Below, piece after piece: positions 37,122 through 45,097 of a stretch of 64,000 nt of DNA. The first letter of the stretch is position 1. Each line of letters opens with the position of its first letter. The notes below the pieces were generated by a model. It worked only from the letters and a program-made list of their open reading frames with translations. It was not told the origin of the DNA and did no database searches. The DNA is taken from NCBI RefSeq assembly GCF_900103215.1, contig NZ_FNGV01000007.1, forward strand, positions 186,001 to 250,000, written 5' to 3'. This DNA is from Kriegella aquimaris (GTDB lineage: Bacteria > Bacteroidota > Bacteroidia > Flavobacteriales > Flavobacteriaceae). The position numbers and the translations under genes were made by a program.

Positions 37122-37580
37122 ATGGAAAATATAACACGTCGTAGTTTTGTTGTTCAAAGTTCGAGATTGCTTGCATTTTTACCTATTTCCGGGGTTGTAG
37201 GCTGTCTTTCGAAGACCGAATTAGTACTAAGTAACGAAGATGCTTTAAAAAGGTTGATCTATATTGTTGGACCATGGTCTCTAGAAGACAAACGAACAGC
37301 AGAAAACTTTGCTAAAAGGTTCCTTCAAGCAGGTCATTCAGATCCATATTTAAGAAAATCGGTTATGTTGGTCCAAAGCCTTACGAAGAAATTATCAGAG
37401 GAGGCAATGGCAGTTAATGAGATTGTACTGGATAATATTCCCGAAGATGCACAAGAAATACTATTAAATCTGACAAAACAACTCTATAGTTTTGTAGAAG
37501 TTCGGTTTTATGTTTTAAACGAGCCTACTTGGGGGCAATGCCAGGAGAATTCCAATTGGCATACAGAAATTACTAAGTAG
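37122..37580 (+). CDS. Tat-exported small subunit of the GMC dehydrogenase (gluconate 2-dehydrogenase subunit 3/sorbitol dehydrogenase small subunit type)
   Basis: The 152-residue protein starts with a twin-arginine signal (TRRSFVVQSSRLLAF), with a Cys after VVG that could be a lipidation site. The mature part is short and mostly helical, like the small subunits that carry the large FAD subunit across the membrane by hitch-hiking. It begins 7 bp after the GMC gene. No cytochrome c subunit is seen nearby, so the electron acceptor is not encoded locally. Confidence 0.8.
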   Translation: MENITRRSFVVQSSRLLAFLPISGVVGCLSKTELVLSNEDALKRLIYIVGPWSLEDKRTAENFAKRFLQAGHSDPYLRKSVMLVQSLTKKLSEEAMAVNEIVLDNIPEDAQEILLNLTKQLYSFVEVRFYVLNEPTWGQCQENSNWHTEITK

Positions 37581-37606
37581 TTAATATCAATACTTATTAA
37601 TCTGGT

Positions 37607-38254
37607 ATGAAGGAATCAACGTATCAAGAAACATTCAAAACTTGGGATAAGATCGCTAAATTATATGAGAACACCTTCATGGATTTTGATTTGTACAACG
37701 ACACCTACGATATTTTCTGTGAATTCATAGGTCGTCGGTCCAACGAATCTATATTGGAAATTGGATGCGGTCCTGGTAACATTACCAGATATATTGCAAC
37801 TCGCAATTCATCATTTAAAATACATGCGGTCGATGTTTCTGAGAATATGATTGCATTGGCAAAGAAGAATATACCCAGTGTCGACTTTCAAGTTATGGAT
37901 TGTAGGAATATAGCTGACATTAAAAGTCGATTTGGTGGAATTATATGCGGTTTTACTATCCCCTATTTATCGCGACCAGACTGTTCAAGGTTACTGAAAA
38001 GCTGTAATAATCTATTAAGGGAAGATGGTATCTTCTATTTAAGTTTCGTAGCCGGCGATTATAAAAATTCAGGATATATCCTCGGGAGTACCGGAGATAA
38101 AACGTATTTCTATTACCATAACCTTGAAAAAATAAAAAATGAACTTGAAGTGAATTCTTTCATCATTGTAAATCTCATGGAGAAAGAATTTCAAAAATCA
38201 GATGGAAGCATACAAATTCACACGATTATTATAGGAAAAAAAGTTAAAATATAA
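37607..38254 (+). CDS. Class I SAM-dependent methyltransferase
   Basis: The 215-residue cytoplasmic protein has SAM motif ILEIGCGPGNITRYIA at about 46-61, VDVSENMIALAKK as motif I-post and FQVMDCRNI as motif II. It starts 26 bp after the Tat subunit gene, so it may share the module-3 transcript. The substrate is unknown. Confidence 0.87.
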   Translation: MKESTYQETFKTWDKIAKLYENTFMDFDLYNDTYDIFCEFIGRRSNESILEIGCGPGNITRYIATRNSSFKIHAVDVSENMIALAKKNIPSVDFQVMDCRNIADIKSRFGGIICGFTIPYLSRPDCSRLLKSCNNLLREDGIFYLSFVAGDYKNSGYILGSTGDKTYFYYHNLEKIKNELEVNSFIIVNLMEKEFQKSDGSIQIHTIIIGKKVKI

Positions 38255-38365
38255 AGTACGGGATTAAATAATTGCATGGCTTTGGACTTAAAATGATAAA
38301 TATCCTGAAGGATCTTTCCGGTATGATTTTAATCATTTTCATTCTTGTCTCTAGAGCTTATATTT

Positions 38366-38602
38366 ATGATTGAAGACAACAGAAGGAGCTCTATTTCAGA
38401 TAACTAGCAAATAATCCTAGATAGCATAACTAGCTTTATCGAAACCAATTATTCAGAGCTATTTACCTCATTGGATGAAAGCCCGGTAACTATACCGTTG
38501 GAAGGAAATCCGAATTTCGACAAAGATACTTTAGAATGAAATCTGGAGCATTCAAAGCAATTCTTTAGACATCACCAATTAACCTTTAAAGCTGTGATAT
38601 GA
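38366..38602 (+). pseudogene. Decayed 78-codon gene with two in-frame stops
   Basis: A single frame from ATG 38366 to TGA 38600-38602 reads as coherent protein (SITSFIETNYSELFTSLDE, then VTIPLEGNPNFDKDTLE) but is interrupted by TAG after about 13 codons and TGA after about 58. Its final TGA overlaps the ATG of the next gene as ATGA, the hallmark of a once-coupled operon gene. No family is recognised. Sequencing error would have to hit two independent positions, so true decay is more likely, though stop-codon correction cannot be excluded from one sequence. Confidence 0.6.
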
Positions 38603-39117
38603 ACATACGCTACAAAAAACTTCTTTTTACTGTACTGGGAATGGTATTATGCTTTTTTCTGTTTTTACTTTGGTACCAATACAGGTACGCTATGCATGTT
38701 GCGCAGCACATTACTGTCAACACCATCAACCAAGAAACAAAGCTTTTAATCGCAACGCAAGGGAGTGAGTTTAAAAATAAGGTTACCGAGGGAATCATAC
38801 AGTATTTCAAAACCGACTCAATTTACATTGAAGTTATAGATATTACTTATCTTCAAGAAATAGATCCGAGAACTTTTGATGCTATAGTACTTATACATAC
38901 TTGGGAGAACTGGAAACCTCCTGTTGAAATAAAATCATTTGTAGAACGAACAACAGCATATAAGCACAAGATTGTAGTAATGACTACTTCTGGGGAGGGA
39001 ACCTATAAAATGAATGAGGTTGATGCCATAGTAGGGGAGTCCATCTTGGAAAACGTACCACTGGTTACTAACAAAATCATTGCCAAAATAAAGTTAATTT
39101 TAGAATCAAAAGAGTAG
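38599..39117 (+). CDS. Membrane-anchored flavodoxin-like protein
   Basis: The 172-residue protein has one N-terminal transmembrane helix (LLFTVLGMVLCFFLFLLWY) and a domain patterned like flavodoxin: first strand KLLIATQGSEFKNK, a second strand AIVLIHTW, and a strand-loop KIVVMTTSGEG that resembles an FMN phosphate or ring-binding loop. FMN binding is plausible but unproven. Its ATG overlaps the stop of the upstream pseudogene, and its stop is directly before the phosphatidyltransferase start. The pairing with a lipid enzyme is unexplained. Confidence 0.72.
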   Translation: MNIRYKKLLFTVLGMVLCFFLFLLWYQYRYAMHVAQHITVNTINQETKLLIATQGSEFKNKVTEGIIQYFKTDSIYIEVIDITYLQEIDPRTFDAIVLIHTWENWKPPVEIKSFVERTTAYKHKIVVMTTSGEGTYKMNEVDAIVGESILENVPLVTNKIIAKIKLILESKE

Positions 39118-39118
39118 T

Positions 39119-39727
39119 ATGTTCTCGTTCAGAAATTTCAATATTGCAGACTGGTTTTCCCTTTATCGTATAATGGCGGTACCGCTACTTGTGGCTTTCA
39201 TATGGTTTGGGGAACGTCAATTATTCACTTGGTTCTTGCTAATAAGCTACAGTACCGATGCTATTGATGGTTATTTGGCTAGAAAACTGAAAATAACCAG
39301 TGCCAGGGGATCACAATTAGATTCTATCGGAGATCAAATTACATTGGTAATGGGACTTATTGGTCTTTGGTTCTTTGAAAACGAATTTGTTTTGGCAAAT
39401 TATCAATTGATTTTACTTGCTTTTCTGCCCTACGTTCTGCAGATGATCATCGCTTTTAGAAAATATGGTAAAGCTACGGCATTTCACACCTATTTGGCCA
39501 AATCTTCAGCGGTCTTACAAGGTGTTTTTATCTTGTGGCTGTTATTTTTCGGACCGGTTTACTGGTTGTTTTATTTTATGGTAATTGTTGGGGTTTTAGA
39601 GACTATCGAAGAGATTACCCTAATATTTATGTATAAGGAATGGGTAGAAGATGTAAAGGGAATTTATTGGGCGTTAAAAGATAAAAGAAGACTTAAAAAA
39701 AAGAGTGTAAAAAATCCAACAAGTTAA
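39119..39727 (+). CDS. CDP-alcohol phosphatidyltransferase family protein
   Basis: The 202-residue integral membrane enzyme has the full family signature DG-x2-AR-x8-G-x3-D-x3-D: D50, G51, A54, R55, G64, D68 and D72, within STDAIDGYLARKL and RGSQLDSIGDQ. These aspartates bind the metals and CDP of CDP-diacylglycerol. Four to six hydrophobic helices follow. It makes a phospholipid head-group linkage (phosphatidylglycerol-phosphate, phosphatidylserine or an inositol-like lipid); length and divergence leave the alcohol unclear. It is coupled to the flavodoxin-like gene by one base between stop and start. Confidence 0.9.
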   Translation: MFSFRNFNIADWFSLYRIMAVPLLVAFIWFGERQLFTWFLLISYSTDAIDGYLARKLKITSARGSQLDSIGDQITLVMGLIGLWFFENEFVLANYQLILLAFLPYVLQMIIAFRKYGKATAFHTYLAKSSAVLQGVFILWLLFFGPVYWLFYFMVIVGVLETIEEITLIFMYKEWVEDVKGIYWALKDKRRLKKKSVKNPTS

Positions 39728-40421
39728 TTATTAAATACCTACAAGAAAATGATGCATTAGCATGAAATCTTGAATTGGCTTTTGAAAAACGAGCCAGCTG
39801 TTCAGTTATAAGTTCATCTTGATTTGGTGCTATGGAACGTAAAGCGCTTCAAAATAAAATTGTTCCAAAAGGTAGGGGTGCGTAATTTATGAAGAAATCA
39901 AATCCTACCAGTTCTTGGGGCAACGCTTTTTATTAACCCAAACGAACTTCTTCCCCCTTTATACTATTTGACTGGTACAAACTATGTATTGCCCTTAGTA
40001 ATCCATTTAACAGAGAATCTATTGACCTAATTTTGAGAAATAGAAAGTTGGTGATGGAGGGCATTTGTCTATTAGTAAAACTCATTTGACAGCCTTAAGT
40101 ATTTATGGAATGTTCTTAAACTATGATTCATACTTAAAACAAATGAAAACGACCTAGAATCTGTTATTGTCTAAAGGGAAGTTCCAAGAATCAAAAGCTA
40201 TACAAATTTTATTATGTTTCAAGAAACAATTCTAATACCATGGCTTTCGGTTCAGTTGTTTTTTATACTGACTTTTATGCCTATCAATTTGCATATTCCA
40301 GGTCATGTAAGCTATGCGTTATTAACTCTTTTAGGAGCTATGGCCAACTCAAAGCGTGAAAAAGCATAAGTTCTACAATATTGTGCTCATGATTCTACTA
40401 TTAGAAAGTGGTCAATAAAAA
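39728..40421. other. Convergent gap with fragments of coding-like sequence
   Basis: About 690 bp separate the phosphatidyltransferase from the convergent Mla-like operon. A short frame near 39905-40030 encodes a plausible protein piece (NPNELLPPLYYLTGTNYVLP) without a start, and a 51-codon membrane ORF lies at 40214-40369. No family match is evident; the region looks partly decayed. Confidence 0.4.
40214..40369 (+). CDS. Possible 51-residue membrane protein
   Basis: An ATG ORF of 51 codons encodes one or two hydrophobic segments (WLSVQLFFILTFMPI and VSYALLTLLGAMA) and a basic tail (NSKREKA), a reasonable membrane topology. It has no assigned family and no clear ribosome-binding site. It could be a true small protein or a remnant. 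Confidence 0.35.
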   Translation: MFQETILIPWLSVQLFFILTFMPINLHIPGHVSYALLTLLGAMANSKREKA

Positions 40422-41411
40422 TTAATCAGGTAACTCTTTAGCTTCCTTTTTTTGTTTTTTTTCTTGTTTCTTAAAATATCCACGAGTTAAGAAATTGTGT
40501 TTTAAGGCTTCCATATTCATATTGAAGCTTTCTGTGCCTTGTTCAATATTCAGCATTGTTCTCTTTAAGTGGCCAACCAAAGCTGTATCCTTGGAGAGAT
40601 AGTTTATTGCTCCGTCCTCCTTTTTGATTCCTTCTATAATTATGTTTAGATTTTGAGTCATACTTTTTATTTCGCGGCTCGATGCATCTAGATTCGAAAT
40701 AACGTCCCGCATTTTCACAGCGGAGGCGGTGTCACTTAGTAAAACGCCCGCCGTACTTTCCTCAAAATTTATGCTCCGAACCATTTTATTTAATTCGGCC
40801 ATGGTACTATTTGCATGATTGCTCGTGTATTTCAGGTTTGTAATCGTTTGTTGTAAGTCGTTCGCCATGCTACTGTCATGGAGTAATTTGCCCAGCGTGC
40901 CTTCACCTTGCGTTAGGGCATGTGATACTTTTAAAAGGTCAGCCGTCAGTAATGCGGCATTTTCATTGGTAGTATTCAAAGTATTCATCATGTCTTGAGT
41001 TGCTACCTTGCTAAAAGATTGTAGCTCATCACCAGGTTCAATCAATTTTGTATTACCAGCCCCCGGAACGATGTTAATCAACATGCTACCCACCAATCCG
41101 TCGGAGCCGATTGTTGCAATGGCGTCTTTTTTAATATGCTTTTGCATTTTTTCTTCAATGATCATATACACGCTGATTGTCGTATCATTGAGCATCTCGA
41201 TTTTCTTGACCGTGCCAACATTGATACCGGAAAAGCGGACATTATTTCCATTTTGGAGTCCGCTTGCATCTTTGAACGTAGCGGTTATTTCAAAAGTTGT
41301 TCCGAACATATTTTGCCTATTACCAATAAGGTAGGCAGCCAGAAGCAATAGTATAGTTCCTATAACTACAAAAATTCCCAATTTTAAATTTTCCAAAGTC
41401 GTCTTTCCCAT
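40422..41411 (-). CDS. MlaD-like MCE-domain substrate-binding protein
   Basis: The 329-residue protein has one N-terminal transmembrane helix (LGIFVVIGTILLLLAAYLIG) and an MCE domain (FKDASGLQNGNNVRFSGINV, SDGLVGSMLINI) predicted in the periplasm, followed by a long helical C-terminus rich in heptads. Such proteins carry phospholipids between membranes with an MlaE/MlaF complex. It lies 4 bp downstream of the ATPase gene in an E-F-D operon. Gene order and domains support a lipid-asymmetry or lipid-uptake transporter; the direction of transport is unknown. Confidence 0.92.
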   Translation of the reverse strand: MGKTTLENLKLGIFVVIGTILLLLAAYLIGNRQNMFGTTFEITATFKDASGLQNGNNVRFSGINVGTVKKIEMLNDTTISVYMIIEEKMQKHIKKDAIATIGSDGLVGSMLINIVPGAGNTKLIEPGDELQSFSKVATQDMMNTLNTTNENAALLTADLLKVSHALTQGEGTLGKLLHDSSMANDLQQTITNLKYTSNHANSTMAELNKMVRSINFEESTAGVLLSDTASAVKMRDVISNLDASSREIKSMTQNLNIIIEGIKKEDGAINYLSKDTALVGHLKRTMLNIEQGTESFNMNMEALKHNFLTRGYFKKQEKKQKKEAKELPD

Positions 41412-41415
41412 ACTT

Positions 41416-42216
41416 TTATTTTTTAAAAAATGCTTCTACTTTTGGATCCTTGGATGCTGATAATTCGGCGTACGAGCCTTCAGCATAATTGATACCATCT
41501 ACCAAAAGAATCATGCGCTCTGAAATGACTCTTGCACAATCCACATCATGGGTAATAATCAAAGAAGATGTTCCGTATTTTTTTTGAATGCTTCGCATCA
41601 ATTCGATAATTTCTTTAGAGGTAATAGGGTCTAATCCACTTGTAGGTTCATCGTACAGAATAATTTTGGGTTTCAATATGAGCGTTCTTGCCAATGCAAT
41701 CCGTCTTTTCATACCCCCTGAAAGTTCCGCAGGCATTAAATCCATTGTATGGGCGAGTCCTACATTTTCGAGAGCTTCCAACACAAGGGGAGTAGTATCT
41801 TGAACTACACCCAATTTCTCTTTGTGCCTTCGCATGGGAAATTCAAGGTTCTGGCGTACGGTCATGGAATCATACAAGGCACTACCCTGAAATAGGAAGC
41901 CGATATCGGAACGTAATTCATCTAAAGTTTGGCGGTCTAAATTTGCTATTTCCTTTCCCATGACTTCAATATATCCCCTATCGGGTGACATTAGGCCCAC
42001 CAGGCATTTTATCATCACAGATTTACCAGAACCTGATTTACCCATGACCACAAGATTTTCCCCTTCATGTAACTTCATATGAAATCCGTTCAACACATGG
42101 TTGTCGCCAAAACTTTTGTATACATCACGAATAAGGATAACCGTTTTCCTTTTATCCGTATCCTCAGATTGGTAGGGATAATTTTCGTTTTTATATGTAA
42201 TCTGTTCGTTTGTCAT
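41416..42216 (-). CDS. MlaF-like ABC transporter ATP-binding protein
   Basis: The 266-residue ATPase has Walker A GKSGSGKSVMIK at about 58-69, the ABC signature LSGGMKRRIALARTL, Walker B IILYDEPTSGLDP and the switch His in LIITHDVD. All catalytic residues are intact. It powers the MlaE/MlaD-like lipid transporter and its start overlaps the stop of the permease gene by 4 bp, indicating coupling. The N-terminal 25 residues are a polar extension. Confidence 0.94.
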   Translation of the reverse strand: MTNEQITYKNENYPYQSEDTDKRKTVILIRDVYKSFGDNHVLNGFHMKLHEGENLVVMGKSGSGKSVMIKCLVGLMSPDRGYIEVMGKEIANLDRQTLDELRSDIGFLFQGSALYDSMTVRQNLEFPMRRHKEKLGVVQDTTPLVLEALENVGLAHTMDLMPAELSGGMKRRIALARTLILKPKIILYDEPTSGLDPITSKEIIELMRSIQKKYGTSSLIITHDVDCARVISERMILLVDGINYAEGSYAELSASKDPKVEAFFKK

Positions 42217-43031
42217 AATTCGTAAAAAATATCGGAAACAAAAACAGCTATGAAATCTACAACGAAGACCAATAGCGATGCCATTACTACAGCTGTATTT
42301 GCCGCTAACCCAACCCCAGCAGTCCCTTTTTTGCTGTAATAGCCCTTATAGCAGCCCACCAAACCGATTACAAATCCGAAAAAAAAAGATTTTATAGTGG
42401 CAGGTACCACATCCCCAAAACTCAAGGCATCAAAAACCGTGTTAAAATATAATTGAAATGACACATCCCCTTTTAAATTCTCTACTAACGCAGAACCGTA
42501 CAAGGCAATCAAATCGCCAAAAACGACCAATAACGGAAGCATCAATGTCGTCGCCAGAATACGGGTCACAACCAAATATTTAAAGGGATTGGTACCAGAT
42601 ACCTCCATGGCATCAATTTGTTCCGTCACACGCATAGAACCCAATTCGGCACCTATTCCCGAGGCAATTCGTCCCGCGCAAATAAGCGCTGTTATTACGG
42701 GGCCAATTTCCCTCACTATGGAAATACCCGTCATATTAGGCATCCAAGAAACCGCACCGAATTGAATTAGTGTGGGGCGTGATTGCAAGGTCATTACTAA
42801 ACCAATGATAAACCCTGTAACACCAACCAAAACCAATGAACGGTTACCCATTTGATAACATTGTCGCAATAGTTCTTTAAACTCGAAAGGCGGAGTAAAA
42901 ACCTCTTTAAAAAAGCGGCCTGCGAAAAAAGAGAGTTCCCCAATCTGCACAAAAAAATGTTTGATAGGCTCCACCAATTTCGATTTTACAAATTTTGTAA
43001 CAGACAAATCCAACATATTCAAATATAGCAA
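42213..43031 (-). CDS. MlaE-like lipid ABC transporter permease
   Basis: The 272-residue integral membrane protein has five or six hydrophobic helices and the MlaE-family core: VREIGPVITALICAGRIASG, the GSMRVTEQIDAMEV coupling helix and TRILATTLMLP. It heads the operon. It diverges from the HMA gene, with about 100 bp between starts, so both promoters lie in one short intergenic region. Confidence 0.94.
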   Translation of the reverse strand: MLYLNMLDLSVTKFVKSKLVEPIKHFFVQIGELSFFAGRFFKEVFTPPFEFKELLRQCYQMGNRSLVLVGVTGFIIGLVMTLQSRPTLIQFGAVSWMPNMTGISIVREIGPVITALICAGRIASGIGAELGSMRVTEQIDAMEVSGTNPFKYLVVTRILATTLMLPLLVVFGDLIALYGSALVENLKGDVSFQLYFNTVFDALSFGDVVPATIKSFFFGFVIGLVGCYKGYYSKKGTAGVGLAANTAVVMASLLVFVVDFIAVFVSDIFYEL

Positions 43032-43074
43032 GCGAAAAAAGGTGTTGGAATGATAAATGTCATGAGAGTTTGAG

Positions 43075-43094
43075 TGACATATATCATATGTTTG
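43075..43094 (+). promoter_or_regulatory. Fnr-like palindrome overlapping a -7 element
   Basis: TGACATATATCAT (43075-43087) repeats the 6331 site and meets the flavobacterial -7 element TATGTTTG (43087-43094). It sits 39 bp before the preferred start of the HMA gene. The overlap with the promoter would suit direct control by an Fnr-like protein, most simply as repression. Confidence 0.45.
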
Positions 43095-43132
43095 CTAGTA
43101 GTAATAAAATAGATTTGAATCAAATTGAGATT

Positions 43133-43402
43133 ATGGAGCAGACTATTGAAATACAGAACTTAAAATGTGGTGGTTGCAAAAAAACCATAAAGAACAAGCT
43201 TAAATTGCTAGAGGGTGTGAGTAACGTTACGGTCAATATTGAAAACGGTACCGTGTCGTTCACTCAAGAATCAGACGAAGTTTTTTTAAATTTTAAGAAA
43301 ACGCTTACCAAACTTGGCTATCCTTTGGTTGCGGATAAGAACAGCTTGGGCAAGATAGCGAAGTCATATATCAGCTGTGCTCAAGGACGAATGGAAAACT
43401 GA
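43133..43402 (+). CDS. HMA-domain metal-binding protein
   Basis: From ATG 43133 the product has 89 residues with a ferredoxin-like heavy-metal-associated domain: IQNLKCGGCKKTIKNKL carries the CxxC metal site (GGC in place of the usual MxCxxC). A longer frame begins at 43070, but that start lies upstream of the -7 element at 43087, so 43133 is preferred. It probably binds Cu(I) or a similar ion in the cytoplasm and delivers it to another protein. An L,D-transpeptidase gene starts directly after it. Confidence 0.85.
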   Translation: MEQTIEIQNLKCGGCKKTIKNKLKLLEGVSNVTVNIENGTVSFTQESDEVFLNFKKTLTKLGYPLVADKNSLGKIAKSYISCAQGRMEN

Positions 43403-43403
43403 T

Positions 43404-44354
43404 ATGAGACACTTCAACCTTCAAAGTCTTACTTTAATAAGCAGCTTTTTTTTGATTGTACTTCTTGGTTCTTGTACTGGTAAAAATCGACAAATTTCAG
43501 AGAAAAAATCTGCTATAGTGCTACTTTCATCGGAGCAAGCAAGCAAATCGTTATTGCCACAGCCCATAAAGCTTAATAGAAATGTTACTATCGGCGAATA
43601 CTTTGGCTATATTGATTCATTAGTACAACACTATGATTCGTTAGTACCTTATCCCTTATCTGAGCATATCTTGGTCAAGCATAATTCTTGGATTATTGAT
43701 ACTTTGGCCAATACCGATTATTATAGAATGAAAGCCCGTGATTCTTTCATTTATGACCAAAAAAAGCAAATTGCACTTCCGAAAGGAAACCTATTGCAAA
43801 TTCCTGATTCACTTAGAGCATGTCAACTGTATGAAGATTTTAGTAATACGGAAATTGACATCAATATTCCAGAATACAAACTGCGAATATTTCAAGATTC
43901 CCTATTGCTTTATGAATTTTTGGTTAGGGTAGGGCAAAATCGAACGCGTTATTTGAAAATGGGCGATCGGGAAACCGATTTGAGAACCAAGCAAGGAAAG
44001 GGGATTATCGTCAATCATGTAAAAGACCCCGACTTTTATAATCCTGTTGATGGGAAACAATTTTATCTGACCAAAAGGGATGATAATAGAACGACTCTGA
44101 TGCCACAAATACCTTGGATAGAAACAGAGATAAATGGGGTAAGAAACGGTCAAATGATTCACCCTACTACCAATCCTAAGTCTTTAGGGAAGGCTTATTC
44201 CAATGGATGCATAGGCACTAGAGAAGCGGATGCTTGGGTTATTTATTACCATGCTCCCATAGGCACCAAGATAAAAATTCGCTACGATTTAGAAACCTAC
44301 GAAGAAGGTATGGTCATTTCCGTCTTTAAGGATATTTATGATTACCAAAATTAA
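43404..44354 (+). CDS. L,D-transpeptidase (YkuD family) lipoprotein
   Basis: From ATG 43404 the protein has 316 residues with a lipobox (FFLIVLLGSC), so it faces the periplasm. The YkuD catalytic motif is intact: His in MIHPTTNPKSLG and the nucleophile Cys in YSNGCIGTREAD. It cross-links peptidoglycan or attaches proteins to it. The frame is open further upstream to 43377, but the lipoprotein signal fits the ATG at 43404. It begins just after the HMA gene stop. Confidence 0.9.
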   Translation: MRHFNLQSLTLISSFFLIVLLGSCTGKNRQISEKKSAIVLLSSEQASKSLLPQPIKLNRNVTIGEYFGYIDSLVQHYDSLVPYPLSEHILVKHNSWIIDTLANTDYYRMKARDSFIYDQKKQIALPKGNLLQIPDSLRACQLYEDFSNTEIDINIPEYKLRIFQDSLLLYEFLVRVGQNRTRYLKMGDRETDLRTKQGKGIIVNHVKDPDFYNPVDGKQFYLTKRDDNRTTLMPQIPWIETEINGVRNGQMIHPTTNPKSLGKAYSNGCIGTREADAWVIYYHAPIGTKIKIRYDLETYEEGMVISVFKDIYDYQN

Positions 44355-44634
44355 GTTATTGACTATCGTTTCAACCTTCTTTATAGGATAGTGTGTTTTG
44401 CCCATTTAGAGTAATTCGAACGTATACCGTGGATGGATTATTTTTATCGACACCCTTTTTTGAATCCAAAAAAAAAATTGATAATGTTGTAGAAGTACGG
44501 ATACTTTTCTCTTAATTTTTAAACAATAATTTGAGACAAAAGTTAAATCAACTTCGCAAGGAATAGTCCATTCTAAGTCAAGTTATAATGAAGTAGATGG
44601 TTCGTAGGCGTATCAAATCAATTTTTATTACTTG

Positions 44635-44680
44635 CTAAAAAATAAAAAACCTTGCTAATCATAATCTTAGCAAGATTTTT
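44635..44680. terminator. Bidirectional intrinsic terminator
   Basis: CTTGCTAA-TCATAATC-TTAGCAAG is a perfect 8-bp stem (44651-44674). On the minus strand it is followed by a T6-A-T6 run, and on the plus strand by ATTTTTAT. The stronger side faces the tRNA-like remnant on the minus strand; on the plus side it could also end the L,D-transpeptidase transcript. Confidence 0.7.
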
Positions 44681-44700
44681 ATCTTGAACGGTGTTCCGAT

Positions 44701-44740
44701 TGGTGCCTTGGCTGGGGCTCGAACAACCAGCAGTTGCTTC
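44701..44740 (-). pseudogene. tRNA 3'-end-like remnant
   Basis: On the minus strand the sequence GTTCGAGCCCCAGCC followed by AAGGCACCA looks like a T-arm, acceptor strand and CCA end. The T-stem is imperfect and no matching 5' acceptor strand (GCCTTGG) lies within 80 bp, so it is not a working tRNA. A terminator follows it by about 25 bp on the minus strand. It may be the scar of an integration at a tRNA gene, or a decayed tRNA. Confidence 0.4.
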
Positions 44741-45097
44741 TAAACCCACTATTTGTCAAATCTGCAATTCAGAGGGTAATCGAAGTGTATGCCTATTGTT
44801 ATTTTAAATAATGATTAGCTTTCTTTTTTAAGCTTACGAAGCCATCTAATAAAGTAAGGGTGGTCATTGTTGTTAGGCTGTTCGTACCATTCCGAGCATA
44901 TTACGAGCATATTAAATATCATTCTCCCTTAATTAAGGTTTTTTCCAAATCTTTCAATCTTATCGGATTGGTGAAATTCACCTTTTTTAAAAACGGAAAC
45001 TGAATATCGACCGCGACTTTTAACTTACTTTATGTATGTAGCTCAGTTTAAGTAGTTCACTAACTTTCTGAATGTTTGTACCCTAATCCTTCCTTCT

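Larger units (their letters stand above)
44355..45097. other. Intergenic region with a tRNA remnant, terminator and tandem repeat
   Basis: About 740 bp. It contains a two-way terminator hairpin (44635-44680), a tRNA 3'-end-like remnant on the minus strand (44701-44740), and an exact tandem repeat of the 11-mer CGAGCATATTA at 44893-44914. A 31-codon minus-strand ORF overlaps the repeat and reads like the tail of a protein (ending FIRWLRKLKKES). No intact gene is seen. Confidence 0.5.
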
